Shown here in pieces: positions 16,735-25,163 of a stretch of 64,000 bases of DNA. The translations under genes were made by a program, and so were the position numbers. Source of the stretch: Streptomyces olindensis (GTDB taxonomy: Bacteria; Actinomycetota; Actinomycetes; Streptomycetales; Streptomycetaceae); NCBI GenBank assembly GCA_000696115.1, contig JJOH01000022.1, positions 1-64,000 on the forward strand. Reading direction: 5' to 3'. Position 1 is the stretch's first letter. The number at the start of each line of letters is the position of its first letter. The notes below the pieces were generated by a model, which was given only the letters and a program-made list of their open reading frames with translations, ran no database searches and was not told where the DNA came from.

Positions 16735-17496
16735 GTGGGGACCACGCAGCTGGAATCGGTGCCGGAACCGAAGTACTGGCATCTCAAGACCGTGCTCAGT
16801 CAAGCGCTCGACTCGGAGTTCTCCGTGGGCGAGATCCTGCCCAACGAGCGCGACCTCGCGGCCCGCTTCGGCGTCGCCCGCGCCACACTCCGCCAGGCCC
16901 TGGAACAGCTCGAACTGGAAGGCCGGCTGCAACGCCGCCGCGGTGTCGGCACGACCGTCGCGCCGCCCCGCATGGGCGTCTCCCTCGGCACCGGCCCGCA
17001 CACCTGGCCGGGCGGCCCCGAGGACGCCTGGCAGCCCGTCGACTGCGCGGCGGCGGTGCCGCCCGCGGCCGTCGCCGACGCGCTGGGGACCGGCGGCGAC
17101 GAGTCCGTGCACATCGTGCGCCGCTCCCGCGTCTCGCACGGCCGGCCGGTGGCCGCCGAGCTGCTGTACGTCCCGCAGTCCTCGGTGCCGGAGCTCTCCG
17201 CCATCGACGCGCCGTCCGGAGCGGCCCGCGCGCGTGCGGTGCTCCGTGAACTGCAGCGCGTCGAGCTGGAGCGGCAGGAGAACGCGGTGGAGCTCGGCTC
17301 CGCCGGGGCCGATGACGCGAAGGAACTGGACCGGCTTCCGGGGGCGCCTGTGCTGGTGGTGACGACGCGGTTCGTCGCCGGGGGGCGTACGGCCGCGTTG
17401 TCGGTCGCCACGTATCGCGCTGACACGTGCCGGTTGACCTTCGGGGACGCGGGGGGTGTGGAGATCCACGACGGGCCGCAGCGGAGGGCGTCCTGA
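16735..17496 (+). CDS. GntR (HutC subfamily) transcriptional regulator
   Basis: This 253-residue regulator has an N-terminal winged helix (about residues 14-80, LPNERDLAARFGVARATLRQ) and a C-terminal UTRA ligand domain. The recognition region resembles DasR-type proteins (PKYWHLK near the N-terminus; ARATLRQALEQLELEGRLQR). A dre-like palindrome at 16625-16638 precedes it, fitting autoregulation. GTG 16735 has GGAGG upstream. The ligand is unknown; sugar phosphates or amino sugars are typical in this subfamily. Confidence 0.82.
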   Translation: MGTTQLESVPEPKYWHLKTVLSQALDSEFSVGEILPNERDLAARFGVARATLRQALEQLELEGRLQRRRGVGTTVAPPRMGVSLGTGPHTWPGGPEDAWQPVDCAAAVPPAAVADALGTGGDESVHIVRRSRVSHGRPVAAELLYVPQSSVPELSAIDAPSGAARARAVLRELQRVELERQENAVELGSAGADDAKELDRLPGAPVLVVTTRFVAGGRTAALSVATYRADTCRLTFGDAGGVEIHDGPQRRAS

Positions 17497-17540
17497 CCTT
17501 GGCGCCGTAGGGGTCCGCTCCGTTCGGGACTGCGGGTGCG

Positions 17541-17580
17541 TCGTGGTCGGTCGCGCAGTTCGCCGCGCCCCTAAGGGGTC
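17541..17580. repeat. common Streptomyces intergenic motif
   Basis: The stretch containing GCGCAGTTCGCCGCGCCCCT followed by AAGGGG resembles a motif (GCGCAGTTCCCCGCGCCCCT) frequently seen between convergent genes in streptomycetes. Here it lies between convergent GntR and ROK genes and runs into the ROK stop codon. The CCCCT/AGGGG pair could act as a weak terminator. Confidence 0.35.
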
Positions 17581-18725
17581 GGTGTCCTGCCCTCCACAGT
17601 GAACAGCTGTTCCTCCACGTGGTCCAGGGCCAGGCGCAGGGCGCCCGTCGCCACGGCCGCGTCACCGAGGCGGGAGAGCGTCACCTGCGGGGGCCGCAGG
17701 CAGTAGCGGGCGAGTTCCCGGCGGAGCGGGTCCAGGACGCCGTCCAGGCCCGCGGCCCAGCCGCCGATGACGACCAACTCCGGGTCGAGCGCCAGGGCGA
17801 GGGCCGCCACGTCGTGGACCAGGCGCTGGATGAACCGGTCCACGGCGGCGCGGGCCCGCTGGTCGCCCTCGCGGGCCTGGGCGAAGACCTCGGCGACCGC
17901 CTGCTCGTCGAGGGGGTGCAGGGGCTCGTCCGTGGTGGACAGGAGCGTCTCGGGCGTCACCTCCCGGCCCAGCAGGTGCAGCGCCCCGATCTCGCCGGCC
18001 GCTCCGCCGTAGCCCCGGTGCAGCCGCCCCCCGATCAGCGCACCGGCGCCCGGGCTGAGCCCCGCCAGCACGAACACGACGTCGTCCGACTCGCCGGCCG
18101 CGCCCTTCCAGTGCTCGGCGACGGCCGCCGCGTTGGCGTCGTTCTCGACCAGCACCGGGCACTTGAAGGACCGGCTCAGCCGCTCGCCCAGCCGCAGCCC
18201 CGTCCACCCGGGCAGCGCCGTGCCCAGCCGGACCGTGCCGTCCGCCTCGACGATCCCGGGCGTCGCCACGCCCACGGCCCGCAGCGAGCCGCGTGCGACC
18301 CCCGCCCGCCGCAGCAGCTCGGCCACGGCCCCCCGCACCCGCTCCAGCCGCTCGTCGGCCTCCGCCGTCTCCGCCACCTCCTTGGCCTGGGAACCGATCA
18401 CCCGGCCGTCCAGGTCGGCCAGCAACGCCGCCACCCGGTGCGCGCCGATCTCCACGCCCAGCAGATGCCCGGCCTCCGCCCGGAACCGGAACCGCCGCGC
18501 GGGGCGCCCCTGCCGCCGGGCCGCCCCCTCCTCGGCCGCCTTCTCGACGACGAGCCCCGCCTCGATGAGCCCGTCGACGACGCCCTCGACGGCCGGCCGG
18601 GACAACCCCGTCACCCGGGTGATCTCGGTCAGCGTCGCGCAGTCCGTGGCACGCAGCGCGTGCAGCACCACCGCGGAGTTGATCCTGCGCAGCAGCGAGG
18701 GATCCCCGCCGGTCAGCCGCCCCAC
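17571..18725 (-). CDS. ROK family transcriptional regulator
   Basis: This 384-residue protein has an N-terminal MarR-like helix-turn-helix (LTEITRVTGLSRPAVEGVVDGLIEAG, split into two helices) followed by a ROK sugar-kinase-like domain. The ROK domain has VGVATPGIV, ENDANAAAVAEHW and GAAGEIGALHL. The usual cysteine-rich ROK zinc motif (CxCGxxGC) is absent, pointing to a regulator without kinase activity. GTG 18725 has GGAGG 8 bases upstream. No sugar operon adjoins, so the target is unclear. Confidence 0.85.
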   Translation of the reverse strand: MGRLTGGDPSLLRRINSAVVLHALRATDCATLTEITRVTGLSRPAVEGVVDGLIEAGLVVEKAAEEGAARRQGRPARRFRFRAEAGHLLGVEIGAHRVAALLADLDGRVIGSQAKEVAETAEADERLERVRGAVAELLRRAGVARGSLRAVGVATPGIVEADGTVRLGTALPGWTGLRLGERLSRSFKCPVLVENDANAAAVAEHWKGAAGESDDVVFVLAGLSPGAGALIGGRLHRGYGGAAGEIGALHLLGREVTPETLLSTTDEPLHPLDEQAVAEVFAQAREGDQRARAAVDRFIQRLVHDVAALALALDPELVVIGGWAAGLDGVLDPLRRELARYCLRPPQVTLSRLGDAAVATGALRLALDHVEEQLFTVEGRTPTP

Positions 18726-18837
18726 CGTCCGTCCTCCCAGGTCGTGCGCGTGTTGGCCGGATCGTACTTCGGCGCGGCGCACCACGGCGAGGGGCGGGGC
18801 AGCGCACCACGGCGAGGGGCAGGACCGGCCCCGCCGA

Positions 18838-19500
18838 TCAGCCCGGCGCCACGAACCCCGACTCGTACGCGGCGATCACCGCCTGGGTGCGGTCCCGTGC
18901 CCCCAGCTTCGCCAGCACGGAGCTGACGTGCGATTTCACGGTCTCCGTCCCGACGACCAGCCGGGCCGCGATCTCCGCGTTCGACAACCCGCGGGCCATC
19001 AGCCGCAGCACCTCCGCCTCGCGCTCGGTCAGCTGGGCCCGCTCCATCGCGGCCCGCGCCGCGCGGTTCCCGCCGCCCTCTCCGTACTCGGCGGCGAGCT
19101 GCCGCACCGAGGCCGGGAACAGCAGCGACTCGCCCTCGGCGATCAGCCGCACCGCGTGCACGATCTCGGCCGGCCGGGCCCGCTTCAGCAGAAACCCGTC
19201 GGCACCCGCGCGCAGCGCCTCGTACACGTACTCGTCGTTCTCGAAGGTCGTCACCACCAGGATCCGCGGCGGTTCGTCGACCGTGCGCAGCAGTGCCCGG
19301 GTGGCCTCGATGCCGTCCAGCAGCGGCATCCGGACGTCCATGGCGACCACGTCCGGCCGCAGCCGCCGCACCAGCGGGATCACCGCCGCCCCGTCCGCGG
19401 CCTCCCCGACGACCTCGATGTCGGGCTGCGCCTCCAGCACGGCCCGCAGACCCGCGCGCACGAGGGGTTCGTCGTCGACGAGGAGAACGGTGACCGGCAT
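18838..19500 (-). CDS. LuxR-family (NarL-type) response regulator
   Basis: This 220-residue regulator has a receiver domain (LLVDDEPLVRAGL; phospho-acceptor Asp in VAMDVRMP; conserved Lys in LLKRA) and a C-terminal LuxR helix-turn-helix (LTEREAEVLRLMARGLSNAE). It starts 14 bases after the stop of the histidine kinase on the same strand, so they form a two-component system. It probably regulates the divergent ABC exporter. Confidence 0.9.
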   Translation of the reverse strand: MPVTVLLVDDEPLVRAGLRAVLEAQPDIEVVGEAADGAAVIPLVRRLRPDVVAMDVRMPLLDGIEATRALLRTVDEPPRILVVTTFENDEYVYEALRAGADGFLLKRARPAEIVHAVRLIAEGESLLFPASVRQLAAEYGEGGGNRAARAAMERAQLTEREAEVLRLMARGLSNAEIAARLVVGTETVKSHVSSVLAKLGARDRTQAVIAAYESGFVAPG

Positions 19501-19514
19501 CGGCCCAGCGTAGA

Positions 19515-20684
19515 TCAACTCAGCGGCAGCTCGACATGCACCTGCCAGTCACCCTCGTCGGGGCCGGTCCGGGCCCGCCCGCCCAGCAGGGCCGCGCGCT
19601 CGCGTATCCCGCGCAGGCCGCTGCCGCGTCCCGGGCCCGGTATCGCGGCCGGGAGCGGATTGCGTATCGCGAGGACGAGGGTGCCGTCGCCGGCGTGGAC
19701 GCGCACGCGCACCGGGACCGCGCCCGCGTGCCGCAGCACATTGGTCAGCGCTTCCTGGAGGATCCGGTAGCCCTCCCGGGACACCGGCCCGGGCACGGAG
19801 TCCACCGGGCCGGTCACCTCGGCGTCGACCTTCGCCCCGGAGGCGCGCGCGGAGTCCAGCAGCCGGTCGGCGTCGGCGAGAGTCGGCCTGCCGCTCACCG
19901 GCTTCCCGGACTCGCGCAGCACGCCGAGCACCCGCTCCAGGTCCTCCAGGGCGGTCCGCCCGGTCTCCTCGATGGCGCTCAGCGCCCGGTCCGTGAAGGC
20001 CGGGTCGCCCGCCGCCCGCGCAGCCCCCGCCTGCACGACGGCGACCGTGAGCGCGTGACCGATGGAGTCGTGGAGCTCGCGGGCGATCCGCGTGCGTTCC
20101 AGGAGCTGTTCGGTGCGTTCCTCCAGCGCGGCGAGCCGCTCGGCGTGCGAGGGGCCCAGCAGCCGCGCGGCGAGCCGGGTGATGAGGTGGCCCGAGCCGA
20201 CCACGACGGCGGCCACCAGCACCAGGGGCAGGGGCGCGAGCAGCATGTGCCACCAGTGCTGGCCCCCCACGGGAATCCAGGAGCCGCCGACGCGCTCACC
20301 ACCGACCGCCGTCGACACCAAGTCCATCGTGAAGAGCGGGAGTTGGAAGGTGAGGTGGGACACCAGCGCGCCGAGCAGCAGCCGCAGCTCCAGCCACACC
20401 ATCGTCCGACCGCGATCGGCCCACGTCGTGGCCGGGGCGACCATGATCTCCATGTCCTCGCGGCCGTCCCGATGGCCGGTCAGCAGCAACCGGGCCTGGA
20501 ACCCCTCCACGACCCGCGTGGCCGGGATCAGGCCCGCGAGCCCGAGCAACACGACCGCGGTGCCGACCGTCCACCACGCCTCGTCGATGAACAGCCACAG
20601 AGACGGCCACACCACCGCCATCGCGAGGTGCAGCCACCGTGTGTACGTCACCGCCCGGCCGAACGGGCGCAGCATGCGGACCAT
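19515..20684 (-). CDS. membrane sensor histidine kinase (HisKA_3)
   Basis: This 389-residue sensor kinase has four hydrophobic segments in the first about 180 residues. They are followed by the HisKA_3 dimerisation box RIARELHDSIGHALTVAV with the phospho-acceptor histidine, an N-box (ILQEALTNVLRHA) and a G-box (GSGLRGIRERA). ATG 20684 is chosen because the sequence upstream overlaps the divergent ABC gene. It pairs with the downstream LuxR regulator. Such pairs next to ABC exporters usually sense cell-envelope-active compounds. Confidence 0.88.
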   Translation of the reverse strand: MVRMLRPFGRAVTYTRWLHLAMAVVWPSLWLFIDEAWWTVGTAVVLLGLAGLIPATRVVEGFQARLLLTGHRDGREDMEIMVAPATTWADRGRTMVWLELRLLLGALVSHLTFQLPLFTMDLVSTAVGGERVGGSWIPVGGQHWWHMLLAPLPLVLVAAVVVGSGHLITRLAARLLGPSHAERLAALEERTEQLLERTRIARELHDSIGHALTVAVVQAGAARAAGDPAFTDRALSAIEETGRTALEDLERVLGVLRESGKPVSGRPTLADADRLLDSARASGAKVDAEVTGPVDSVPGPVSREGYRILQEALTNVLRHAGAVPVRVRVHAGDGTLVLAIRNPLPAAIPGPGRGSGLRGIRERAALLGGRARTGPDEGDWQVHVELPLS

Positions 20685-20717
20685 TGCGTCATCGTGCCAG
20701 CCACCACCGACAACGAG

Positions 20718-20737
20718 CCTCCCCCGCACGGGGGAGG
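20718..20737. promoter_or_regulatory. 20-bp palindrome in HK/ABC divergent promoter
   Basis: CCTCCCCCG and CGGGGGAGG around CA form a perfect palindrome midway between the histidine kinase and ABC exporter starts. A partial second copy (GGGGGAGGC) follows at 20751. It is a candidate response-regulator site or transcript hairpin. Confidence 0.4.
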
Positions 20738-20792
20738 TGATCTCCACCGCCGGGGGAGGCCCGGACCCCGCACCGACGGCCACGCTGCTGCC

Positions 20793-21713
20793 ATGACCAG
20801 CATCGACATCCAGGACGTCACCAAGGAGTTCGGCGGCCGGCGAGCCGTGGACCACCTCACCGTCCGCGTGCTGCCCGGCCGCGTCACCGGCTTCCTCGGC
20901 CCCAACGGCGCCGGGAAGTCCACCACCATGCGGCTGGTGCTCGGCCTCGACCGCCCGACGGCGGGCCGCGCCACGCTCGGCGGCCGCCCCTACGCCGCTC
21001 TGCGCGAACCCCTGCGCCACGTGGGCGCCCTGCTCGACGCGCAGGCCGCGCACGGCTCCCGCACCGCCCGCGACCACCTCCGGGTGCTGGCCGCGAGCAA
21101 CCGCATCCCGGACCGGCGGGTCGACGAGGTACTGGAGGAGACCGGCCTGGCGTCGGTGGCCCGCCGCCGCGTGCGGACGTACTCCCTGGGCATGCGCCAG
21201 CGGCTCGGCATCGCCGCCGCCCTGCTGGGCGACCCCGAGGTCGTCATGCTGGACGAGCCGTCCAACGGCCTCGACCCCGAAGGCATCGTGTGGATCCGGC
21301 AGGTGCTGCGCCGGCTCGCGGCAGAGGGCCGCACGGTCCTGGTCTCCAGCCACCTCATGAACGAGACCGCGTCCTTCGCCGACCACCTCGTGGTGCTGGG
21401 CCGGGGCCGGCTGCTGGCCGACACCCCGATGCGGGACTTCATCCACGCGCGCGTGCGACCCCTCGTCCGGGTCCGCACGACCGACCCCGTCGCCCTCAAG
21501 AGCGCCCTCGCCCGGCACGGTCACGACGCCGTGGAACACGAGGACGGCCACTGGACCGTGCACCACGCGCGCGTGGACGACATCGGCCGCATCGCCTCCG
21601 CCGCAGGTGTGCCGGTCCTGGAACTCGCCGCCGAGGAGGCCACGTTGGAGCAGGCCTACTTCGACCTCACCGGTGCCGAGACCGAGTTCGCCGCCCAGCC
21701 CCAGGAGGTCTGA
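20793..21713 (+). CDS. ABC transporter ATP-binding protein (DrrA/Bcr-like)
   Basis: This 306-residue ATPase has Walker A GPNGAGKST, signature YSLGMRQRLG, Walker B VVMLDEPSNGLD and switch His in SSHL. The C-terminal extension (about 90 residues, ending in EEATLEQAYFDLTG) is typical of antibiotic or peptide exporter ATPases. It is followed 2 bases after the stop by the permease gene and is divergent from a histidine-kinase/regulator pair that probably controls it. Confidence 0.9.
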   Translation: MTSIDIQDVTKEFGGRRAVDHLTVRVLPGRVTGFLGPNGAGKSTTMRLVLGLDRPTAGRATLGGRPYAALREPLRHVGALLDAQAAHGSRTARDHLRVLAASNRIPDRRVDEVLEETGLASVARRRVRTYSLGMRQRLGIAAALLGDPEVVMLDEPSNGLDPEGIVWIRQVLRRLAAEGRTVLVSSHLMNETASFADHLVVLGRGRLLADTPMRDFIHARVRPLVRVRTTDPVALKSALARHGHDAVEHEDGHWTVHHARVDDIGRIASAAGVPVLELAAEEATLEQAYFDLTGAETEFAAQPQEV

Positions 21714-21715
21714 CC

Positions 21716-22441
21716 ATGGAATACACGCCCGTACTCCGCTCCGAGTGGCTCAAGATCCGCACGCTCCGCTCGCTGCCGGGCGCGCTGCTGGCGCTGTTCG
21801 CCGCGACCACGGCGTTCTCCGCGATCGCCGGTGTCTCCGAGACGTCGGCCCCGGACTTCGACCCGCTGTTCACGGCCCTGTCCGGCGTCATACCGGGACA
21901 GATCGCGGCCGTCGCCTTCGGCGCCATGGCGGTGTCGTCGGAGTTCCACCCGGGTGCGCTCCGGCTCACGCTGGCCGCGGTCCCGCGGCGCGGCCGGTGG
22001 TTCGCGGCCAAGGCGGCCGTCATCGCCGTACCGGCCTTGGCGGTGGGCATGTTGACGGCGCTCGCCGCACTTCTCGTGGCGCGGGCGGGGCTCGGCACGG
22101 AGGCCGACGGGCTCAGCGCGGGTGAGCAGGTGCGCGGTGTCGTGGGCTGCGGTGTCTACCTCATGCTGATGGCCCTGTTCGCCGCCGGGCTCGCCGCCCT
22201 GCTGCGCAGCGGCGTGGCCACGCTGTCGCTCATGGTCCCGTTCATCCTCGTCGTGTCGTTCGTGATCGGTGACGCGACGGGCACCGTCGCCGACTTCCTT
22301 CCTGACAAGGCGGGACAGCTCGTCCTCCACGAGACGTACGAGGGAACCCTCGGGCCGTGGTCGGGGCTCGCGGTGACCGCGCTCTGGACGGCCGCCGCCC
22401 TGCTGCTGGGAGCGTGGCGCCTGCGCCGCCGGGACGCCTGA
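21716..22441 (+). CDS. ABC transporter permease (ABC-2 type)
   Basis: This 241-residue membrane protein has six predicted helices, including the conserved N-terminal SEWLKIRTLRS segment and FGAMAVSSEFHPGALRLTL. That layout is typical of ABC-2 permeases paired with DrrA-like ATPases. It starts 3 bases after the ATPase stop, so the two form an operon. Likely exports a hydrophobic or peptide compound; the substrate is not deducible. Confidence 0.87.
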   Translation: MEYTPVLRSEWLKIRTLRSLPGALLALFAATTAFSAIAGVSETSAPDFDPLFTALSGVIPGQIAAVAFGAMAVSSEFHPGALRLTLAAVPRRGRWFAAKAAVIAVPALAVGMLTALAALLVARAGLGTEADGLSAGEQVRGVVGCGVYLMLMALFAAGLAALLRSGVATLSLMVPFILVVSFVIGDATGTVADFLPDKAGQLVLHETYEGTLGPWSGLAVTALWTAAALLLGAWRLRRRDA

Positions 22442-22496
22442 CCGGGACCCGGCTGATGCCCCGCCAAGTGTCAGTGGCGGCGGGTTTACTGGACCC

Positions 22497-22928
22497 ATGA
22501 ACATCGCACAGCACATCGCTCTCATCGACGAGCTGTGCTACCGCCCCTTTCCGGCGGAGCACGGCCCGTCGGACGTCGGCGCCTCGGGGCCCGGCCACCA
22601 CGTCGCGGTATTAGAGGCCGCGGCCGACAGCGACCCGGCGCGGTGGGCGGTGGTGGTCGACCAGTACGAGAAGGACCGGGACGCCGTCTACGAGGTGCTC
22701 GCCTCACGCTGGGGCGACACCCCGCCCTACAACCTGCAGACCGTCCTCCTGCGCACCGAGCGCGAGGAGATACCCGGGCCGTGGGCCGAGTTGAGCGAGC
22801 GCGCGAACGTCGCCCACCTGTGGGAGGTGGAGGGCACGGGCCGCTGGGTCGCCGTGGCGGTCACCGACCGGGACGCGTCACAGGACCTCCAGCTGCTCGC
22901 CCTGGTGACGGAGATCGCCCCGCCGTGA
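22497..22928 (+). CDS. conserved hypothetical protein with a TTA codon
   Basis: This 143-residue soluble acidic protein has no family I recognise. Aromatic positions are regularly spaced (RWGDTPPYNL, HLWEVEGTGRWVAV), suggesting a small globular fold. Codon 39 is TTA (22611-22613), which in Streptomyces requires the bldA leucyl-tRNA, so translation may be limited to late growth. The gene stands alone, between the ABC permease and the convergent mug gene. Confidence 0.6.
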   Translation: MNIAQHIALIDELCYRPFPAEHGPSDVGASGPGHHVAVLEAAADSDPARWAVVVDQYEKDRDAVYEVLASRWGDTPPYNLQTVLLRTEREEIPGPWAELSERANVAHLWEVEGTGRWVAVAVTDRDASQDLQLLALVTEIAPP

Positions 22929-22965
22929 GGGACCGGCGGCGTCGACAACCGCTCGCCGTGCCCGA

Positions 22966-23511
22966 TCAGCCCTCGGCGGCCTCCCGCAGCCGCGCGAACT
23001 CCTCGGCCATCGTCTCGGCCGTCCAGTGCGCGTTCAGCCCGCTCGGGTTGGGCAGCACCCACACACGCGTGTCGCCGATCGTCCGTGCCTGCGGCCCGAC
23101 CTGGGCCTTCCGGTCGTCGAACGCGGCCCGGTACGCCGTCACCCCCACCACGGCCAGCCAGCGCGGCCGCAGCCGCCCCACCTTCAGCGCGAGCAGCCGC
23201 CCGCCCTCCCGGTACTCCTCCGCGGTCAGTTCGTCGGCCCGAGCGGTCGCCCGCGCCACGACGTTGGTGATGCCGAGCCCGTACGACAGCAGCTCCCGCT
23301 GCTCGGACGGCTTCAGCAGCCGCGGCGTGAACCCGGAACGGTGCAGCACCGGCCAGAAGCGGTTGCCCGGCCGGGCGAAGTGATGGCCCGTGGCGGCGGT
23401 CATCAGCCCGGGGTTTATCCCGCAGAACAGCACCCGCAGACCGTCCGCGACCACGTCGGGCACGACGCGGCCACGGGCGGCCTCCAGCTCCTCGGGGGTG
23501 AAACGGGGCAT
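22966..23511 (-). CDS. mug: G/U mismatch-specific DNA glycosylase
   Basis: This 181-residue enzyme of the uracil-DNA glycosylase superfamily (Mug/TDG type) removes U or T mispaired with G. Active-site motif 1 FCGINPGLMTAATGHHFARP contains the family Asn, and motif 2 is NPSGLNAHW. ATG 23511 is chosen because the homology begins just after it. It starts 14 bases after the purB stop on the same strand, so it may be co-transcribed with purB. Confidence 0.9.
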   Translation of the reverse strand: MPRFTPEELEAARGRVVPDVVADGLRVLFCGINPGLMTAATGHHFARPGNRFWPVLHRSGFTPRLLKPSEQRELLSYGLGITNVVARATARADELTAEEYREGGRLLALKVGRLRPRWLAVVGVTAYRAAFDDRKAQVGPQARTIGDTRVWVLPNPSGLNAHWTAETMAEEFARLREAAEG

Positions 23512-23524
23512 CGGGTGCGGCGCG

Positions 23525-24967
23525 TCAGAGGATCGCGCCGGGCGTGTAGCCCGCGGCCTGGGGGTGCTGCTTGACGATCTCCTCGACCCGGGCGACGACG
23601 GCGGCCACCTGGTCGCCCGCGGCACCCGTGAAGGACAGCTTGTCGGCCATCAGCGCGTCCAGCTCGGCGCGGTCCAGCGGGATGCGCGCGTCGGCGGCCA
23701 GCTTGTCGAGCAGTTCGTTGCGCTCGGCGCCCTGCTCACGCATGGCGAGCGCGGAGGCGACGGCGTTCTCCTTGATCGCCTCGTGGGCGAGCTCCCGGCC
23801 GACACCCGCGCGCACGGCGCCCATGAGGACCTTGGTGGTGGCGAGGAACGGCAGGTACCGGTCCAGCTCCCGGGCGACGACCGCCGGGAACGCGCCGAAC
23901 TCGTCGAGCACCGTCAGGAACGTCTCCAGCAGGCCGTCCAGCGCGAAGAACGCGTCCGGCAGCGCGACCCGGCGCACCACCGAGCAGGACACGTCGCCCT
24001 CGTTCCACTGGTCGCCCGCCAGCTCGCCGGTCATCGAGGCGTAGCCGCGCAGGATGACCATCAGGCCGTTGACGCGCTCGCAGGAGCGGGTGTTCATCTT
24101 GTGCGGCATGGCGGAGGAGCCGACCTGGCCGGGCTTGAAGCCCTCCGTGACCAGCTCGTGCCCGGCCATCAGCCGGATCGTCTTCGCCAGCGACGACGGC
24201 GCCGCCGCCAGCTGCACCAGCGCGGTGACGACCTCGTAGTCCAGCGAGCGCGGGTAGACCTGGCCGACCGAGGTGAACGCCTGCGAGAAGCCCAGGTGCG
24301 CGGCGATCCGCTGCTCCAGGTCCGCGAGCTTCGCGGCGTCCCCGCCCAGCAGGTCCAGCATGTCCTGGGCCGTGCCGACCGGGCCCTTGATGCCGCGCAG
24401 CGGGTAGCGGCCCAGCAGCTCCTCGACGCGGCCGTACGCCACGAGCAGCTCGTCGGCGGCGGTCGCGAAACGCTTGCCGAGGGTGGTGGCCTGTGCTGCC
24501 ACGTTGTGCGAGCGGCCGGCCATGACCAGCTCGCCGTACTCGCCGGCCAGCTTGCCCAGGCGCGCCAGGACCGCCACCGTGCGGTCGCGCATCAGCTCCA
24601 GCGACAGCCGGATCTGCAGCTGCTCGACGTTCTCGGTGAGGTCGCGGGACGTCATGCCCTTGTGCACGTGCTCGTGCCCGGCGAGGTCGTTGAACTCCTC
24701 GATCCGCGCCTTCACGTCGTGCCGCGTGACCTTCTCGCGCTCGGCGATGGAGGCCAGGTCGACGGTGTCGAGGACACGCTCGTAGTCGGCGAGCGCCGCG
24801 TCCGGCACCTCGATCCCGAGGTCCTTCTGCGCCCGCAGCACGGCGAGCCAGAGCTGCCGCTCCAGCCTCACCTTCTGCTCGGGCGACCAGAGCGTGGCGA
24901 GCTCGGCGGAGGCGTAGCGTCCGGCGAGGACGTTCGGGATGCGGGGCTTGGCGGGAGCGGAAGTCAC
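23525..24967 (-). CDS. purB: adenylosuccinate lyase
   Basis: This 480-residue enzyme cleaves adenylosuccinate and SAICAR in purine synthesis. It has the fumarase-superfamily signature SSAMPHKMN (catalytic Ser loop), the catalytic-His region AGRSHNVAAQ and HVHKGMTSRDLTEN. It starts at GTG 24967. The integrated element begins essentially at its start codon, so the sequence now upstream is element-derived. A TATGCT hexamer (minus strand, 24977-24982) lies only 9 bases from the GTG, which would suit a leaderless promoter. Confidence 0.95.
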   Translation of the reverse strand: MTSAPAKPRIPNVLAGRYASAELATLWSPEQKVRLERQLWLAVLRAQKDLGIEVPDAALADYERVLDTVDLASIAEREKVTRHDVKARIEEFNDLAGHEHVHKGMTSRDLTENVEQLQIRLSLELMRDRTVAVLARLGKLAGEYGELVMAGRSHNVAAQATTLGKRFATAADELLVAYGRVEELLGRYPLRGIKGPVGTAQDMLDLLGGDAAKLADLEQRIAAHLGFSQAFTSVGQVYPRSLDYEVVTALVQLAAAPSSLAKTIRLMAGHELVTEGFKPGQVGSSAMPHKMNTRSCERVNGLMVILRGYASMTGELAGDQWNEGDVSCSVVRRVALPDAFFALDGLLETFLTVLDEFGAFPAVVARELDRYLPFLATTKVLMGAVRAGVGRELAHEAIKENAVASALAMREQGAERNELLDKLAADARIPLDRAELDALMADKLSFTGAAGDQVAAVVARVEEIVKQHPQAAGYTPGAIL

Positions 24968-24986
24968 GTGGACGGAGCATACCGGC
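24968..24986. other. candidate attL core
   Basis: GTGGACGGAGCATACCGGC matches 15 of 19 bases, including the first nine, with 39445-39463 in direct orientation. It directly abuts the purB start codon. Short and imperfect, so provisional. Confidence 0.35.
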
Positions 24987-25068
24987 TGTCTCTGGCGGTC
25001 TCAGACCGTCTCACGCTTCGATGGAATCGCAGGTCAGTCGCTGCTAGCTCGCCTCAGGACGCGTCGTC

Positions 25069-25086
25069 TGTGAGACGCGTGTGAGA
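25069..25086. other. candidate integrase arm sites, left end
   Basis: Two TGTGAGA copies, 11 bases apart (25069 and 25080), mirror a pair 10 bases apart at the right end (39363 and 39373). One-helical-turn spacing at both ends of the element fits Int/Xis arm-type binding sites. Confidence 0.4.
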
Positions 25087-25163
25087 CGGGCGGCCCCGAA
25101 CCGGTGACGCAAACACCGGCCGGGGCCTGAGTCCGACACCCTGACGAGACCAGGAGCAGACCT

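Noticed and set aside
24989..25014. Alternative att core TCTCT..GG..TCTCAC shared with 39385-39404
   Set aside because: Similarity is interrupted and the motifs look like integrase arm sites; kept only as a fallback to the GTGGACGGA repeat.
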